This document shows positions 52,463 through 61,900 of a stretch of DNA of 64,000 bases, in pieces (the stretch's first letter is position 1; each line of letters starts with the position of its first letter). This stretch comes from an uncultured Lachnospiraceae bacterium (GTDB lineage Bacteria > Bacillota > Clostridia > Lachnospirales > Lachnospiraceae), in NCBI GenBank assembly GCA_947644545.1, contig CANRZW010000002.1, forward strand, positions 1-64,000, read 5' to 3'. The notes beneath the pieces were generated by a model. The model worked only from the letters and a program-made list of their open reading frames with translations, was not told the DNA's origin and made no database searches. The position numbers were made by a program, and so were the translations under genes.

Positions 52463-53794
52463 ATGGAAAATCAAACTGCCTACCTGAAACCCGTGACGCT
52501 GAAAAATATTTTGAAATTTGCCGTCCCCACCATCGCCATGACGGTCTTTATGTCCTTTTACACGATGGTTGACGGTCTGTTTGTGTCAAATCTGATCGGC
52601 ACGGACGCGCTCTCGGCGATCAATCTGACGGCGCCCATAATACAGCTTGTCACAGCAATTTCCACCATGCTTGCCACCGGCGGCAGTGCGGTCATCATGA
52701 AGAAAATGGGAGAGCAGAAGTGTGAGGAGGCGAGGGAAGACTTTACCTGCCTGATTCTGGTGAATGTGATCGTGGGAATTGTCATGTGTGCGCTGGGGTA
52801 TTTGATGGTGGAGCGTATTTTTGCCGGGATGAATCTTTCTGTGGCTGTGGAGGGATATTGTGTGGAGTATTTGAGCCGCTACCTGGTCTTTGTCGTGCCG
52901 ATTCTTCTAATGAACAATTTCACGCTCTATATGATCGCCAGCGAGAAGGCGACGCTGTCCCTGATCTGTTCCGTGACAGGCGGGGTCCTGAATATGGTGC
53001 TTGATTATGTGTTTATCGCTGGTCTGCATATGGGGATTAGCGGCGCAGCGATCGCTACGGGGCTGGGATATTCTGTGACAGCGATTGTGGGATTGTTTGT
53101 CTTTAGCCGGAAAAAGAGTCTTCTGCATTTTAAAAAGCCTGTTTTTCGCCTTAAGGTTCTGGCAAATGCCGCCACAAACGGCTGCTCGGAGATGGCTACC
53201 GCTCTGGTCACCGGGATTATTACGATGATGTTCAACTGGACCATGCTTCGCTATGTGGGGGAAGACGGCGTGGCGGCAGTCACGATCATCATGTATGTGC
53301 TGATGTTTGCAAGCTCTCTGTATACGGGATATTCATATGGCGTGGCGCCCATGCTCAGCTACTATTATGGGGAGGAAAACCATGAGAAGCTGCATAAGCT
53401 GGTATCGGTCAGCCTGCAGGTGATCTCCTGCATCAGCCTCCTGACGGTGGCGGCATCCTTCCTGCTGACAAGACCGCTGGTGTCCGTCTTTGCCAGGCCG
53501 GATAATCCGGTCTACGAGCTGGCGGTGGCAGGCAACCGAATCTGTACGACAGCGCTTTTGTTTATCGGGTTTAATATTTTTGCAAGCGGCATGTTCACAG
53601 CCCTGTCCAATGGTGTGGTGTCAGCGGTGCTTGCCTTTTCCAGATCTTTTGTGTTTATGCTGATCACCATGATTGTGCTGCCAATGTTCTTTGGGGTGAA
53701 CGGCATCTGGCTGGCGACGCCTGCGGCGGAATTGATGGCATTGGCGCTCTCCACATTCATGTTCTTGAAGCACAGGAAACGGTATGGCTATTAA
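52463..53794 (+). CDS. MATE-family multidrug/cation efflux transporter
   Basis: Membrane exporter of 443 aa with 12 predicted helices. Two MatE repeats are visible (VPTIAMTVFMSFYTMVDGLFVSNLIGTDALSAINLTAPI and the second half from about residue 230). Na+- or H+-driven drug export is the family role. Expression is probably induced through the divergent MerR regulator. GGAGG lies 6 nt before ATG. Confidence 0.93.
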   Translation: MENQTAYLKPVTLKNILKFAVPTIAMTVFMSFYTMVDGLFVSNLIGTDALSAINLTAPIIQLVTAISTMLATGGSAVIMKKMGEQKCEEAREDFTCLILVNVIVGIVMCALGYLMVERIFAGMNLSVAVEGYCVEYLSRYLVFVVPILLMNNFTLYMIASEKATLSLICSVTGGVLNMVLDYVFIAGLHMGISGAAIATGLGYSVTAIVGLFVFSRKKSLLHFKKPVFRLKVLANAATNGCSEMATALVTGIITMMFNWTMLRYVGEDGVAAVTIIMYVLMFASSLYTGYSYGVAPMLSYYYGEENHEKLHKLVSVSLQVISCISLLTVAASFLLTRPLVSVFARPDNPVYELAVAGNRICTTALLFIGFNIFASGMFTALSNGVVSAVLAFSRSFVFMLITMIVLPMFFGVNGIWLATPAAELMALALSTFMFLKHRKRYGY

Positions 53795-54069
53795 AGTGCA
53801 GGAATATTGCCCATAATGCAGTGGCTTGGTCTTCGGTTTCCTGATACGGAGTCAAAGAGCGGCAAAAACTTGTTGGAGAGCTGGCGGTTATCGGATATCC
53901 TATGAATCATGCGAAACATTGAGCGGCTATGAAAACCGATTGTTACAGGAGAGAGGCGTCGATCGTTCTGGAATAAACCGGTCTGATATGTTATGCTGTA
54001 AAAAGATAGCCGTGAAGGTGCAAAACCGTCACGAAAATACGGGGTTATCATAAGAAGGAGGGGCTTACC
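53795..54069 (+). other. intergenic region without recognised gene
   Basis: It separates the MATE gene from the nucleoside hydrolase. A short hairpin (CGTGA...TCACG near 54010-54035) lies before the ribosome site. No purine-riboswitch consensus was found, and no clear promoter beyond a TATGTT/TATGCT stretch near 53985-53997. Confidence 0.4.
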
Positions 54070-54999
54070 ATGCAACAAACGGATTTATCACTGCTTCAAA
54101 GATTGGAAAAACCGAAAGGTAGAATTGACGTCGTCTTAGACACGGATACTTACAATGAGATCGATGATCAGTTTGCGCTGTCATACCTGCTTGGCTCGGC
54201 AGATAAACTGAATCTGCGGGCTGTCTGTGCGGCGCCTTTTCACAATGCGAAATCAGAAGGCCCGGCAGACGGTATGGAGAAGAGCTTTCAGGAGATCCAT
54301 CATATTTTACAATTGACGGGAAAGCAGGAGTACGCGCAGCAGGTGTACAGAGGTTCTACCATGTGGCTTCCGGACGAGAATACGCCTGTGCTTTCCGAGG
54401 CGGCCGAAAAACTGACGGCGCTTGCGATGGAATATACGCCGCAGAAGCCCTTATATGTGGTGGCGATCGGCGCGATCACCAATGTGGCTTCCGCCATTTT
54501 GCTGAAGCCGGAGATCACAGACAGGATCGTGATTGTCTGGTTGGGTGGCAATGCACATCATTGGCCGGATAACAGAGAGTTCAACTGTCAGCAGGATGTG
54601 GCGGCCGCCAGAGTGGTCTTTGGCAGCGGGGCGGCAATGGTGCAGCTTCCCTGTATCGGTGTGGTATCTTCTTTCACCACTTCTGCCGGGGAATTGGAGA
54701 TGTTCCTGCGTGGCAAAAACAAGCTGTGCGATTATCTGGTGGATATCGTGGAGAGAGATGGGGCTGCCGAGAGCCCATACAAGACCTGGACGAGAGTGAT
54801 CTGGGATGTGACGGCCGTGGGATGGCTTTTGGACGGTGATTTCATGAAGGACAGGCTGGTGCCAAGTCCGATACCGCAGTACGATCATCATTACAGCTTT
54901 GACTGCAGCAGGCACTTCATCCGTTATGTCTATGCGGTTAGCAGGGATGCGCTGTTCGAAGATCTTTTTGCGAAGCTGACAGCTTTATCCGGTGAGTAA
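54070..54999 (+). CDS. inosine/uridine-preferring nucleoside hydrolase family protein
   Basis: Ribosidase of 309 aa. The calcium-binding N-terminal motif is DVVLDTDTYNEIDDQFAL (D24, D26, E30, D32, D33). VWLGGNAHHWPDNREFNCQQDVAAARVVF and a late YDHHYSFDCSRHFIRYVYAV complete the fold. It would split nucleosides into base and ribose for salvage. The EIDD variant in place of the common DDD/DPGxDD motif hints at altered specificity. Single-gene unit with AAGGAGG. Confidence 0.9.
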   Translation: MQQTDLSLLQRLEKPKGRIDVVLDTDTYNEIDDQFALSYLLGSADKLNLRAVCAAPFHNAKSEGPADGMEKSFQEIHHILQLTGKQEYAQQVYRGSTMWLPDENTPVLSEAAEKLTALAMEYTPQKPLYVVAIGAITNVASAILLKPEITDRIVIVWLGGNAHHWPDNREFNCQQDVAAARVVFGSGAAMVQLPCIGVVSSFTTSAGELEMFLRGKNKLCDYLVDIVERDGAAESPYKTWTRVIWDVTAVGWLLDGDFMKDRLVPSPIPQYDHHYSFDCSRHFIRYVYAVSRDALFEDLFAKLTALSGE

Positions 55000-55104
55000 A
55001 TTGTGCATTATTTGTGAACTTTGCTTAAACTATATCATTTGCCGGTCAGATGTGTTACATTTATTATTTGGAAAGATCATTAATAGAGAAAGAGGGCATA
55101 TAGA

Positions 55105-56259
55105 ATGGCAAAGCAAAAGAAAGCTCAGGATAGTGCGGGCATTGAGATGAGCAAAAGCAAGGCAAAGCGCGAGGAACGAAGGAAAGAGGTTCAGAAAGCA
55201 AGGCGGGATGCACGTGTCGCAAGAATAGCCGGTATAGCAGTCGTGGCGGCAGCTGCACTGTTGATCCTGGCGGTAGTGGGCAGACAACTGTATATTCTGG
55301 CGATCCGCACAACGCCGGGCACAGATTACAGCGCAGGGCTTACCGAGGACGGACGGATCGAGAATGCGGATATGGCAACGGCGGTAACGCTGGCTGATTA
55401 TAAGAATATTTCCGTGCCGGAAGAAGAGGTGGCGGCTACGGAAGAAGAGATTGAGAACAGTATCAATTCGACGCTGGAATCTCACAAGGAGCTTGTGACG
55501 GATGAGACGCTTGTAATCGCGGATGGTGACGAGGTCAATATTGATTTTGTGGGAACTGTTGACGGCGTTGAATTTGAAGGCGGTAACAGCGGCGGGAACG
55601 GCTACGATGTAACGATCGGATCGGGATCACTTGTAGATGATTTCGAGCAGCAGCTGATCGGGCATAAACCGGGCGAGGAACTGACCGTGGAAGTTACTTT
55701 CCCCGAGAACTATAATGAAGAGATGGCAGGCAAGGACGCCAGCTTTGCGGTGACGGTTAATGGGATCAGGCAGACGCCGGAGCTTACGGATGCTTTTGTA
55801 GCGGAACAGTTGTCGGAGAGCGAGGGAGTATCCACAGTGGCCGAATACCGCGCAAAAGTAGCGGATGATTTTCGCAGGAGCCATCTGCGTGATTTCCTGA
55901 GCGACTATGTGGTAGCCAATTCTACGATCAACACTTATCCGGACAAGTATGTGAAAGCGACAAAATCTCTTTTGAAATTTGGCGATGATAACAGCGGGAC
56001 TGCGATAGAGGACGAGATCGCCTATGAGAAGGAGCTGACCGGCCGTGCCGAGGAACGTGTGAAAGAGGCGATGGTGTATCAGGCAATTTTTGAGGATGCC
56101 GGACTTACTTTTGACGCGGATGCTTATTTTGCAGAGCAGGCAGAAGAGATCGGTGAAGAGTATGTGGAGAGCATGAAAGAGATGTATGGCGCAGGCTTTT
56201 TGACACAGAGTGAAATGAGACTGATGGCTATCGATCATCTGGTGGAGCTGTACCAGTAA
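55105..56259 (+). CDS. membrane-anchored trigger-factor-like FKBP peptidyl-prolyl isomerase
   Basis: Protein of 384 aa. A basic cytoplasmic tail of about 35 aa leads to one membrane helix (about residues 36-60, IAGIAVVAAAALLILAVVG). The outer part has an FKBP domain (GDEVNIDFVGTVDGVEFEGG...FEQQLIGHKPGEELTVEVTFPENYNEEMAGKDASFAVTVNGI). A helical C-terminal arm resembling the trigger-factor chaperone domain follows (about residues 225-384). It probably helps fold secreted proteins, a PrsA-like role from a trigger-factor scaffold (inference). Confidence 0.87.
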   Translation: MAKQKKAQDSAGIEMSKSKAKREERRKEVQKARRDARVARIAGIAVVAAAALLILAVVGRQLYILAIRTTPGTDYSAGLTEDGRIENADMATAVTLADYKNISVPEEEVAATEEEIENSINSTLESHKELVTDETLVIADGDEVNIDFVGTVDGVEFEGGNSGGNGYDVTIGSGSLVDDFEQQLIGHKPGEELTVEVTFPENYNEEMAGKDASFAVTVNGIRQTPELTDAFVAEQLSESEGVSTVAEYRAKVADDFRRSHLRDFLSDYVVANSTINTYPDKYVKATKSLLKFGDDNSGTAIEDEIAYEKELTGRAEERVKEAMVYQAIFEDAGLTFDADAYFAEQAEEIGEEYVESMKEMYGAGFLTQSEMRLMAIDHLVELYQ

Positions 56260-56384
56260 TATTTTTTCATAACGGAAGTATATTTGGGAGCAGGGCCTGT
56301 CCATGTGGCAGAGTCCTGTTTTTTATGTACAAAATAATTGATATTGAGGTCTTCTCAAAATCGGTCAACGGATTTATGCTGTAA

Positions 56385-56400
56385 TTGACCGGGTGGTCAA
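56385..56400. promoter_or_regulatory. TetR-type operator
   Basis: TTGACC-GGGT-GGTCAA is a perfect 6+4+6 dyad ending 13 bp before the TetR gene start, overlapping its ribosome region. An extra half-site GGTCAA occurs at 56363-56368. Autoregulation is likely. Confidence 0.7.
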
Positions 56401-56413
56401 GGGAGGTGATGCC

Positions 56414-57025
56414 ATGAACGAAAAGTTTTTTGCTCTGCCGGAAGAAAAGCAGAAGAAGATTCTCAACGCAGGGTACCGGGTGTTTTCTCAGAATTCCTAT
56501 AAGAACAGTCCCATGAGTGAGATCGCGCAGGCAGCAGGAATCAGCAAATCCTTATTGTTTCACTATTTTCATAATAAAAAGGAACTGTACTTGTTTTTGT
56601 GGGAAAACTGCGCCAGGCTGACGATCGAGCATATGACCAAATATGACTGTTATAGTCAGAAGGAATTGTTTGAAAGTATGGAACGCGGCATGGAGGCGAA
56701 ATTGGAAATCATCCGCCTGTATCCGGATATGGCAAACTTCGCGATCAGGGCGTTCTATGAAAAGGATTTGGAGATCAATGCCGCCGTACAGGAGAGCTAT
56801 CACAGGCATTTCAACTTAAAGGCAGATAAGGCAAGGATCAGCTTCGATCCGGAACAGTTTATTCCCGGGCTGGATATTTCCATGATGTATAGAGAGATGT
56901 ACTGGGCATCGGAAGGGTATCTATGGGAGATGACGCAGCGGGGAGATGTGGATATCGAACAGATGAGCAGGGATTTCGTGAAGCTGCTGGAGTTCTGGAA
57001 GAGCATCTATCTGCGTAAGCAGTGA
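56414..57025 (+). CDS. TetR-family transcriptional regulator
   Basis: Repressor of 203 aa. GGGAGGTGATGCC precedes ATG 56414. The helix-turn-helix is MSEIAQAAGISKSLLFHYFHNKKELYLF. The ligand domain is diverged, with an unusual Trp/Tyr/Met-rich C-terminus (MMYREMYWASEGYLWEM). It heads an ABC exporter cassette that it probably represses. Confidence 0.92.
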   Translation: MNEKFFALPEEKQKKILNAGYRVFSQNSYKNSPMSEIAQAAGISKSLLFHYFHNKKELYLFLWENCARLTIEHMTKYDCYSQKELFESMERGMEAKLEIIRLYPDMANFAIRAFYEKDLEINAAVQESYHRHFNLKADKARISFDPEQFIPGLDISMMYREMYWASEGYLWEMTQRGDVDIEQMSRDFVKLLEFWKSIYLRKQ

Positions 57026-57108
57026 GGAATGAAGGACAATGTGCCGGGAGCAGGAAGCGGCTTAGTGCCATGGAAGCGGCAGAAAGAGAAGGAGGCGTAG
57101 TTACCAAT

Positions 57109-57975
57109 ATGGAAGCGATCAGGATAGAAAATCTGACGAAATATTATGGGAAAGCCCGCGGCATCGAACGGGTCAGCCTGTCGGTGGAGGAAGGGGAGTT
57201 CTTCGGCTTTATCGGGCCAAACGGAGCGGGTAAGTCCACCACGATCCGGACGCTGCTTGGGCTGATCAGCCCCACAGGCGGTCATGCTGTCGTGCTGGGA
57301 TACGATATTGTAAAGGAGAAGGAGAAGGTTCTTGCCGGAACCGGTTATCTGCCTTCCGAGGCCATGTTCCATCCCGGCATGCGGGTGCGGGATGTACTTA
57401 AGTTTTCTGCCGATCTTAGGAAGAAGGACTGTAGGGAAGCTGCGGCCGGCCTCTGTGAACGGATGCAGTTAGATACGTCACGGAAGGTGGATGAGCTTTC
57501 CTTCGGCAATCGCAAGAAGGTGGCGATCGTCTGCGCTCTGCAGCATGATCCGAAGCTGCTGATCCTGGACGAGCCGACCAGCGGCCTTGATCCGCTGATG
57601 CAGAAAGAATTTTTTGAGATCCTGCGGGAACGGAACGAACAAGGTACGACGGTATTTCTGTCCAGCCATATCTTATCCGAGATACAGCATAATTGCAGCC
57701 GTGCAGCCATTATCCGGGAAGGAAGGATCCTTGTATGCGACAGTGTGGAGGCGCTTTCTCAGAGCAATGCCAGACGGGTGACGGTTCACGGCAGTGTGGA
57801 GCTTGCGGGCTTACCGGGTGTACGTGACAGGAAGGAGTCAGAAGGGGTAATCAGTTTTCTCTACAGCGGTGATATGAAAGCGCTGCTGCGGACGCTGGCG
57901 GCAGGAGATGTCTTGGATCTTTCCGTGTCGGAGCCGGATCTGGAAGAAATCTTTATGCATTTTTATGAGAAATAA
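57109..57975 (+). CDS. ABC exporter ATPase
   Basis: ATP-binding subunit of 288 aa. Walker A is GPNGAGKSTT, the signature is LSFGNRKKVAI (a variant of LSGGQ), and Walker B is LLILDEPTSGLD with switch LSSHILSEI. The start is placed at 57109 (MEAIRIENLTKYYG) with GGAGG 13 bp upstream; an earlier ATG at 57070 is possible. It belongs to the DRA/CcmA-type drug exporter group. Confidence 0.9.
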   Translation: MEAIRIENLTKYYGKARGIERVSLSVEEGEFFGFIGPNGAGKSTTIRTLLGLISPTGGHAVVLGYDIVKEKEKVLAGTGYLPSEAMFHPGMRVRDVLKFSADLRKKDCREAAAGLCERMQLDTSRKVDELSFGNRKKVAIVCALQHDPKLLILDEPTSGLDPLMQKEFFEILRERNEQGTTVFLSSHILSEIQHNCSRAAIIREGRILVCDSVEALSQSNARRVTVHGSVELAGLPGVRDRKESEGVISFLYSGDMKALLRTLAAGDVLDLSVSEPDLEEIFMHFYEK

Positions 57976-57986
57976 GGTTTACATAA

Positions 57987-58034
57987 TGTAAAAAGCAGTG
58001 TGAAAAGTAGTGTAAAAAGTAGTGTAAAAAAGTC
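57987..58034 (+). repeat. 12-bp tandem repeat between ABC genes
   Basis: Four imperfect copies of TGTAAAAAGTAG lie head to tail in the gap between ATPase and permease genes. Confidence 0.8.
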
Positions 58035-58087
58035 GGTAGTTTCTCAGGAGAGTAATTACTTAGGAATGAAAAGGACGGTGACGGATA

Positions 58088-58876
58088 ATGACACTGATAA
58101 AACATGAACTGCGTCAGGGAAGGCTCTCTTTGACGATCTGGACGGCGGCTGTCGGCTCCCTTCTGGTAATCTGCATTTTTCTTTTTCCGGAGATGAAGGG
58201 GCAGATGGAAGGGGTCAATGATGTGTTCGCTTCGATGGGATCGTTTACGGAAGCATTCGGCATGGACAGACTGAACTTCGGAACGCTGATCGGATTCTAT
58301 GCGGTCGAGTGCGGCAATGTGCTGGGACTTGGCGGGGCATTCTTTGCATCGCTGTGCGCGGCGGGGATGCTCAGCAAGGAGGAGAAGGACCGGACGGCGG
58401 AATTTCTGCTGACCCATCCTGTCAGCCGCAGGCGGATCGTGACCGGAAAGCTGCTGGCGGTCTTCGTACAGATCGTTGCCATGAATGTAATTGTCTATGC
58501 GCTTTCCGTTGGTTCCATTGCGGCGGTCGGGGAGGAGATTCCCTGGAAAGAACTGAATCTGTTTCATCTGGCTTATTTCCTGCTGCAGCTGGAGCTGGCG
58601 GGAATCTGCTTCGGCATCTCCGCCTTCATGAGAAAAGGCAGTGCGGGCGCAGGGCTGGGGATCGCGGCTATGATGTATTTCCTCAATCTGGTGGCCAACA
58701 TTACGGAGGCGGCGGAATTTCTGAAATATATCACGCCCTTTGGCTATTGTGAGGGAGCGGATATCGTGGCGGATGGATGCCTGGACGGCGGATTGGTAGT
58801 TGTGGGACTGGTATTGGGGGCAGCCGGCATTGCTGTGGCTTACCTGCAGTATTGCAGGAAGGATATTACCGTTTAA
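58088..58876 (+). CDS. ABC-2-type exporter permease
   Basis: Permease of 262 aa with six predicted helices. Features typical of the Nat/ABC-2 group are the KEEKDRTAEFLLTHPVSRRRIVTGKLLAVFVQIVAMN segment after the second helix and the N-terminal IKHELRQGRLSLTIW. It pairs with the ATPase upstream. The substrate is unknown; a TetR-controlled position suggests drug or antimicrobial peptide export. Confidence 0.88.
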   Translation: MTLIKHELRQGRLSLTIWTAAVGSLLVICIFLFPEMKGQMEGVNDVFASMGSFTEAFGMDRLNFGTLIGFYAVECGNVLGLGGAFFASLCAAGMLSKEEKDRTAEFLLTHPVSRRRIVTGKLLAVFVQIVAMNVIVYALSVGSIAAVGEEIPWKELNLFHLAYFLLQLELAGICFGISAFMRKGSAGAGLGIAAMMYFLNLVANITEAAEFLKYITPFGYCEGADIVADGCLDGGLVVVGLVLGAAGIAVAYLQYCRKDITV

Positions 58877-58910
58877 GGCGGGCGTTAAGAGAAAGGAAGG
58901 CAGATACGGC

Positions 58911-59849
58911 ATGGATTGCAAAGAAGCAGGTATCCTGTTTGAGGACAGAACCCAAATGGATGTTACTCAGATAGAGCGGTGTGGTGTTGGTATTGCGAAT
59001 TATGTTTTTATTGTCCTGGCTGCAGCAAAAAAATTTGTTCTAAGATGCAGTAAAGAGGAGGATGCGTATAAAGATACGACGTATTGGCTTAGTAAGCTGT
59101 CGGCATGTGAGCTGCCAATACCTGCTGTCGTGGCACAGGGAAAATACAAAGACTATTCTTATTTGATTCTTTCCTATATCCCCGGAGATGATATAGGAAA
59201 TGTCTATTTCCGATTAAATGACAGCGAGAAAAAGCAAATTGCCAGAGAGGTGGTTGCCATACAACGAAAGGTATCAAAGATTAGTGTTGCGCCAGATACA
59301 GGATGGACATGGAACAGCGTTGTTGAGGAGATGCTCGATCGTGCAGAGGAGAGGATAAAGAGAAAGCATTATTTTAGTATTGATAAAATAAACAGCATCA
59401 GAACTTTAAAGCAGGAAATGCAGGAATATTTGGATAAGGTTCGACCAACACCGTATTTGGACGATATCAGTACGAAAAATTTATTGATTCATGATGGTAA
59501 ATTATCCGGAATCATAGATATTGATTGGATGGGGTTTGGCGATATGCTTACCTTTGCTGCCATGACGAAAGTAGCGCTGCTTAATATGGAATTGGATACC
59601 AGATATGTTGATGCCCTGTTGGATGAGATGCATCCGAGTACAATCGAATACAAAGCGTTTGCGTTCTATTGTCTGATGTATTGTGTGGATTTCATGGGTG
59701 AGAGAGGTATGCAGTTTCTTGATAAAACGATACCGGTAAATCAATGTATTATACAGAGACTGAATGATATCTATGATATGCTTTTAGAAGAATGGAATAA
59801 CTGCTGTAAAATATTTGAAATATACAGGTTGCCGAAACCGGAGAAATAG
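58911..59849 (+). CDS. APH-family phosphotransferase (aminoglycoside/choline kinase-like)
   Basis: Kinase-fold protein of 312 aa. The Brenner-type loop is YLDDISTKNLLI in place of the usual HxDxxxxN, followed by the metal-binding IIDIDWMGFGD. An N-terminal Lys-strand (KKFVLRCSKE) and LILSYIPGDDI hinge are visible. It may phosphorylate an aminoglycoside or another small alcohol, but sequence does not decide. Its base composition is visibly more AT-rich than its neighbours, hinting at separate origin. It begins 34 bp after the permease gene. Confidence 0.82.
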   Translation: MDCKEAGILFEDRTQMDVTQIERCGVGIANYVFIVLAAAKKFVLRCSKEEDAYKDTTYWLSKLSACELPIPAVVAQGKYKDYSYLILSYIPGDDIGNVYFRLNDSEKKQIAREVVAIQRKVSKISVAPDTGWTWNSVVEEMLDRAEERIKRKHYFSIDKINSIRTLKQEMQEYLDKVRPTPYLDDISTKNLLIHDGKLSGIIDIDWMGFGDMLTFAAMTKVALLNMELDTRYVDALLDEMHPSTIEYKAFAFYCLMYCVDFMGERGMQFLDKTIPVNQCIIQRLNDIYDMLLEEWNNCCKIFEIYRLPKPEK

Positions 59850-59877
59850 CGGATAATAGTCTGGAACGGAGGCGCAC

Positions 59878-61260
59878 ATGTTTCAGATCATTTCGGAAAA
59901 TTTTTTTGTACCGCTGGCATCGCCGAACAAAGCAGTCTATTGGGAATGTCTGGTAAAGCTGTTTACGGTCATGAGCCATCAGCTTTCTTTTGGCGTGGAA
60001 AGAGATATTCTGGTGCAGGAGCTGCAGTATTATTTTGAGCAGGAGCAGGCGGCTTCCATGGAGGAAGAGGGCTTCGACGGCAAAGGCAGCCGGGATAAGG
60101 CCAACTGGATGCTGCGGCGGTTGGAATACTATGACTGGATCGAGATCGAGACGGACAAGAGCTATGTCCAGCGGGCCAGTTTTAAGGAATATGCGGTCAA
60201 GATCATCAGAACCCTTCTGGAGATCGAGGAAGGGAAGCAGATCGAATATCAGGGTTATATCTATACCATCTACAGCCTGGTGCGCAGCAGCACGGACAAT
60301 CCGGGAATCGTGCTGCTGTCCATTCTGGAAAACACCGACATGCTGATCACAGGGTTGAAAAACCTCAATTCCGGGATAAAACACTATATAGACGAGCTGA
60401 CGAAATACAAGACACCGGCAGAGATCATGAACGTGCTGTTCAATGATTATATTGAAAATATCGTGGACAAGGCATACCATCGGCTCCTGACTTCCGACAA
60501 TGTGTCCAAATTCCGTCCGGAGATCGTGGAACGGCTGGAAGCGAAAAGCCGAAGCCGCGCCTACATCGAGAAGGCCAGCGCGGAGCTTGCCGGCATCCGC
60601 GAGATCACGCAGCAGCAAGCGGAGGAGCTGGTCTATCAGTATATTCACGAGATCATAGACGCTTTTCAGAATATGGATGAGATCCTGGCGGAGATCAACC
60701 GGAAGAATACGCAGTACCAGAAAGCGGCCATCAACCGGGCGAAATTCTATCTGATCGGCGGCGAGGACGTGAGGGGCCAGCTTAAGGAGATATTGTCTGC
60801 GGTCAATGAGAAGATCAATGCGGAGGGCATGGAACTTGGCGGCATCTACAGAATTACTTTCCTGGACGAGCTGGTAAAGATCTACAGCGCCGGGGTGCTG
60901 GATGAGAGGTCACTGTTCGTTCCGCTGGAAGGGAAAAAGGAATTTAAGCCGGTGGCGCTTCTGAATGAGCTGCCGGACGAGGCGCTCAGACAGGCCAAGC
61001 TGCAGAAGATGATGGAGAAGATGGAGCGGGTGTTGAATCCACAGAAGATCGACCGCTATGTGCTTGACTGTCTACAGGGCAGGGAAAAGATGCTGGCCTC
61101 CGAGCTGCCGCTTGCAACCACGGAGGATTTCGTATATTTGATCTATATCCGGCTGTACGGGCAGCGCAGGACGATGCGGTATGCGATAGAAGCGGCGGAG
61201 GATATTACGGTCAATGGCTATCGGTTTCGGGATTATGTGATCCGCAGGAAAGAGAAGTAG
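59878..61260 (+). CDS. jetA: Wadjet type I component JetA (MukF/kleisin-like, DUF5716)
   Basis: Protein of 460 aa, helical and charged, opening with FQIISENFFVPLASPNKAVYWECLVKLF as in JetA proteins. N-terminal winged-helix part (residues about 1-110), helical middle with repeated Glu/Lys pairs, and C-terminal winged region (FVYLIYIRLYGQRRTMRYAI). In Wadjet it is the kleisin that bridges the JetC heads and binds JetB. It heads jetA-jetB-jetC in canonical order with a 16-bp gap to jetB. The complex recognises and cleaves small circular DNA. Confidence 0.9.
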   Translation: MFQIISENFFVPLASPNKAVYWECLVKLFTVMSHQLSFGVERDILVQELQYYFEQEQAASMEEEGFDGKGSRDKANWMLRRLEYYDWIEIETDKSYVQRASFKEYAVKIIRTLLEIEEGKQIEYQGYIYTIYSLVRSSTDNPGIVLLSILENTDMLITGLKNLNSGIKHYIDELTKYKTPAEIMNVLFNDYIENIVDKAYHRLLTSDNVSKFRPEIVERLEAKSRSRAYIEKASAELAGIREITQQQAEELVYQYIHEIIDAFQNMDEILAEINRKNTQYQKAAINRAKFYLIGGEDVRGQLKEILSAVNEKINAEGMELGGIYRITFLDELVKIYSAGVLDERSLFVPLEGKKEFKPVALLNELPDEALRQAKLQKMMEKMERVLNPQKIDRYVLDCLQGREKMLASELPLATTEDFVYLIYIRLYGQRRTMRYAIEAAEDITVNGYRFRDYVIRRKEK

Positions 61261-61276
61261 AAGGAGTTTTACGAGG

Positions 61277-61900
61277 ATGGATTTTTTAGAGGGAATGCTG
61301 CAGAAGGATAAGGACGAATTTACGCGGATCTGTAACCGTCTGCTCAGCAACTGCTTTATCTGCAGGCGCAATGAGACGGCGAGAGGCGATTACTATTTTA
61401 TCACCAGATATAAGGAGAAGTTTACGCAGTATCTGGCGGTTACCGGTTACCGGCTGGAGATCAATGAGGAATACGGAGTGGTGCAGCTGACCAATCCGCT
61501 GAATTATAACCGCTATAATATGAAGCTTTTTGAATCCGTGATTCTGCTGATCCTGCGGATCTTATATGACGAGAAGAAGCGGGAGCTGTCCGCCAGCGAT
61601 GAGGTGATTGTCAATATGGGCGACATCCATGAGAAGTTCCTGAGTCTCAAGATCCGGGATAAGATGATGGACAAGACCACGCTGCGCAATGCGATCAGTA
61701 CCATGCGGCGTTTTCAGCTGGTGGAGGTACTGGACCGGGAACTTTCCAATGAGGATTCCCGTCTGATCATTTACGATTCCATCCTGATGGCAGTGCGGGT
61801 GGAGGATATCAAGCTGGCTTATGAAAAGCTGGAAAATTATCGAAAGGGCGGAAAGTCGAATGAAGAAACTGACGAGAGTGAAACTGATCAACTGGCATAG
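61277..61900 (+). CDS. jetB: Wadjet component JetB (MukE/kite-like, DUF4194)
   Basis: Protein of 207 aa with tandem winged-helix character (EFTRICNRLLSNCFICRRNETARGDYYFITRYKEKFTQYLAVTGYRLEINEEYGVVQL; LRNAISTMRRFQLVEVL). It is the kite subunit that dimerises on JetA. AGAAGGAG precedes the ATG. Its end overlaps the jetC start by 41 bp. Confidence 0.92.
   Translation: MDFLEGMLQKDKDEFTRICNRLLSNCFICRRNETARGDYYFITRYKEKFTQYLAVTGYRLEINEEYGVVQLTNPLNYNRYNMKLFESVILLILRILYDEKKRELSASDEVIVNMGDIHEKFLSLKIRDKMMDKTTLRNAISTMRRFQLVEVLDRELSNEDSRLIIYDSILMAVRVEDIKLAYEKLENYRKGGKSNEETDESETDQLA

Noticed and set aside
53900-54069. Purine riboswitch before the nucleoside hydrolase
   Set aside because: The TATAAT/ATATGG/CCGTAAA core pattern of purine riboswitches is missing.
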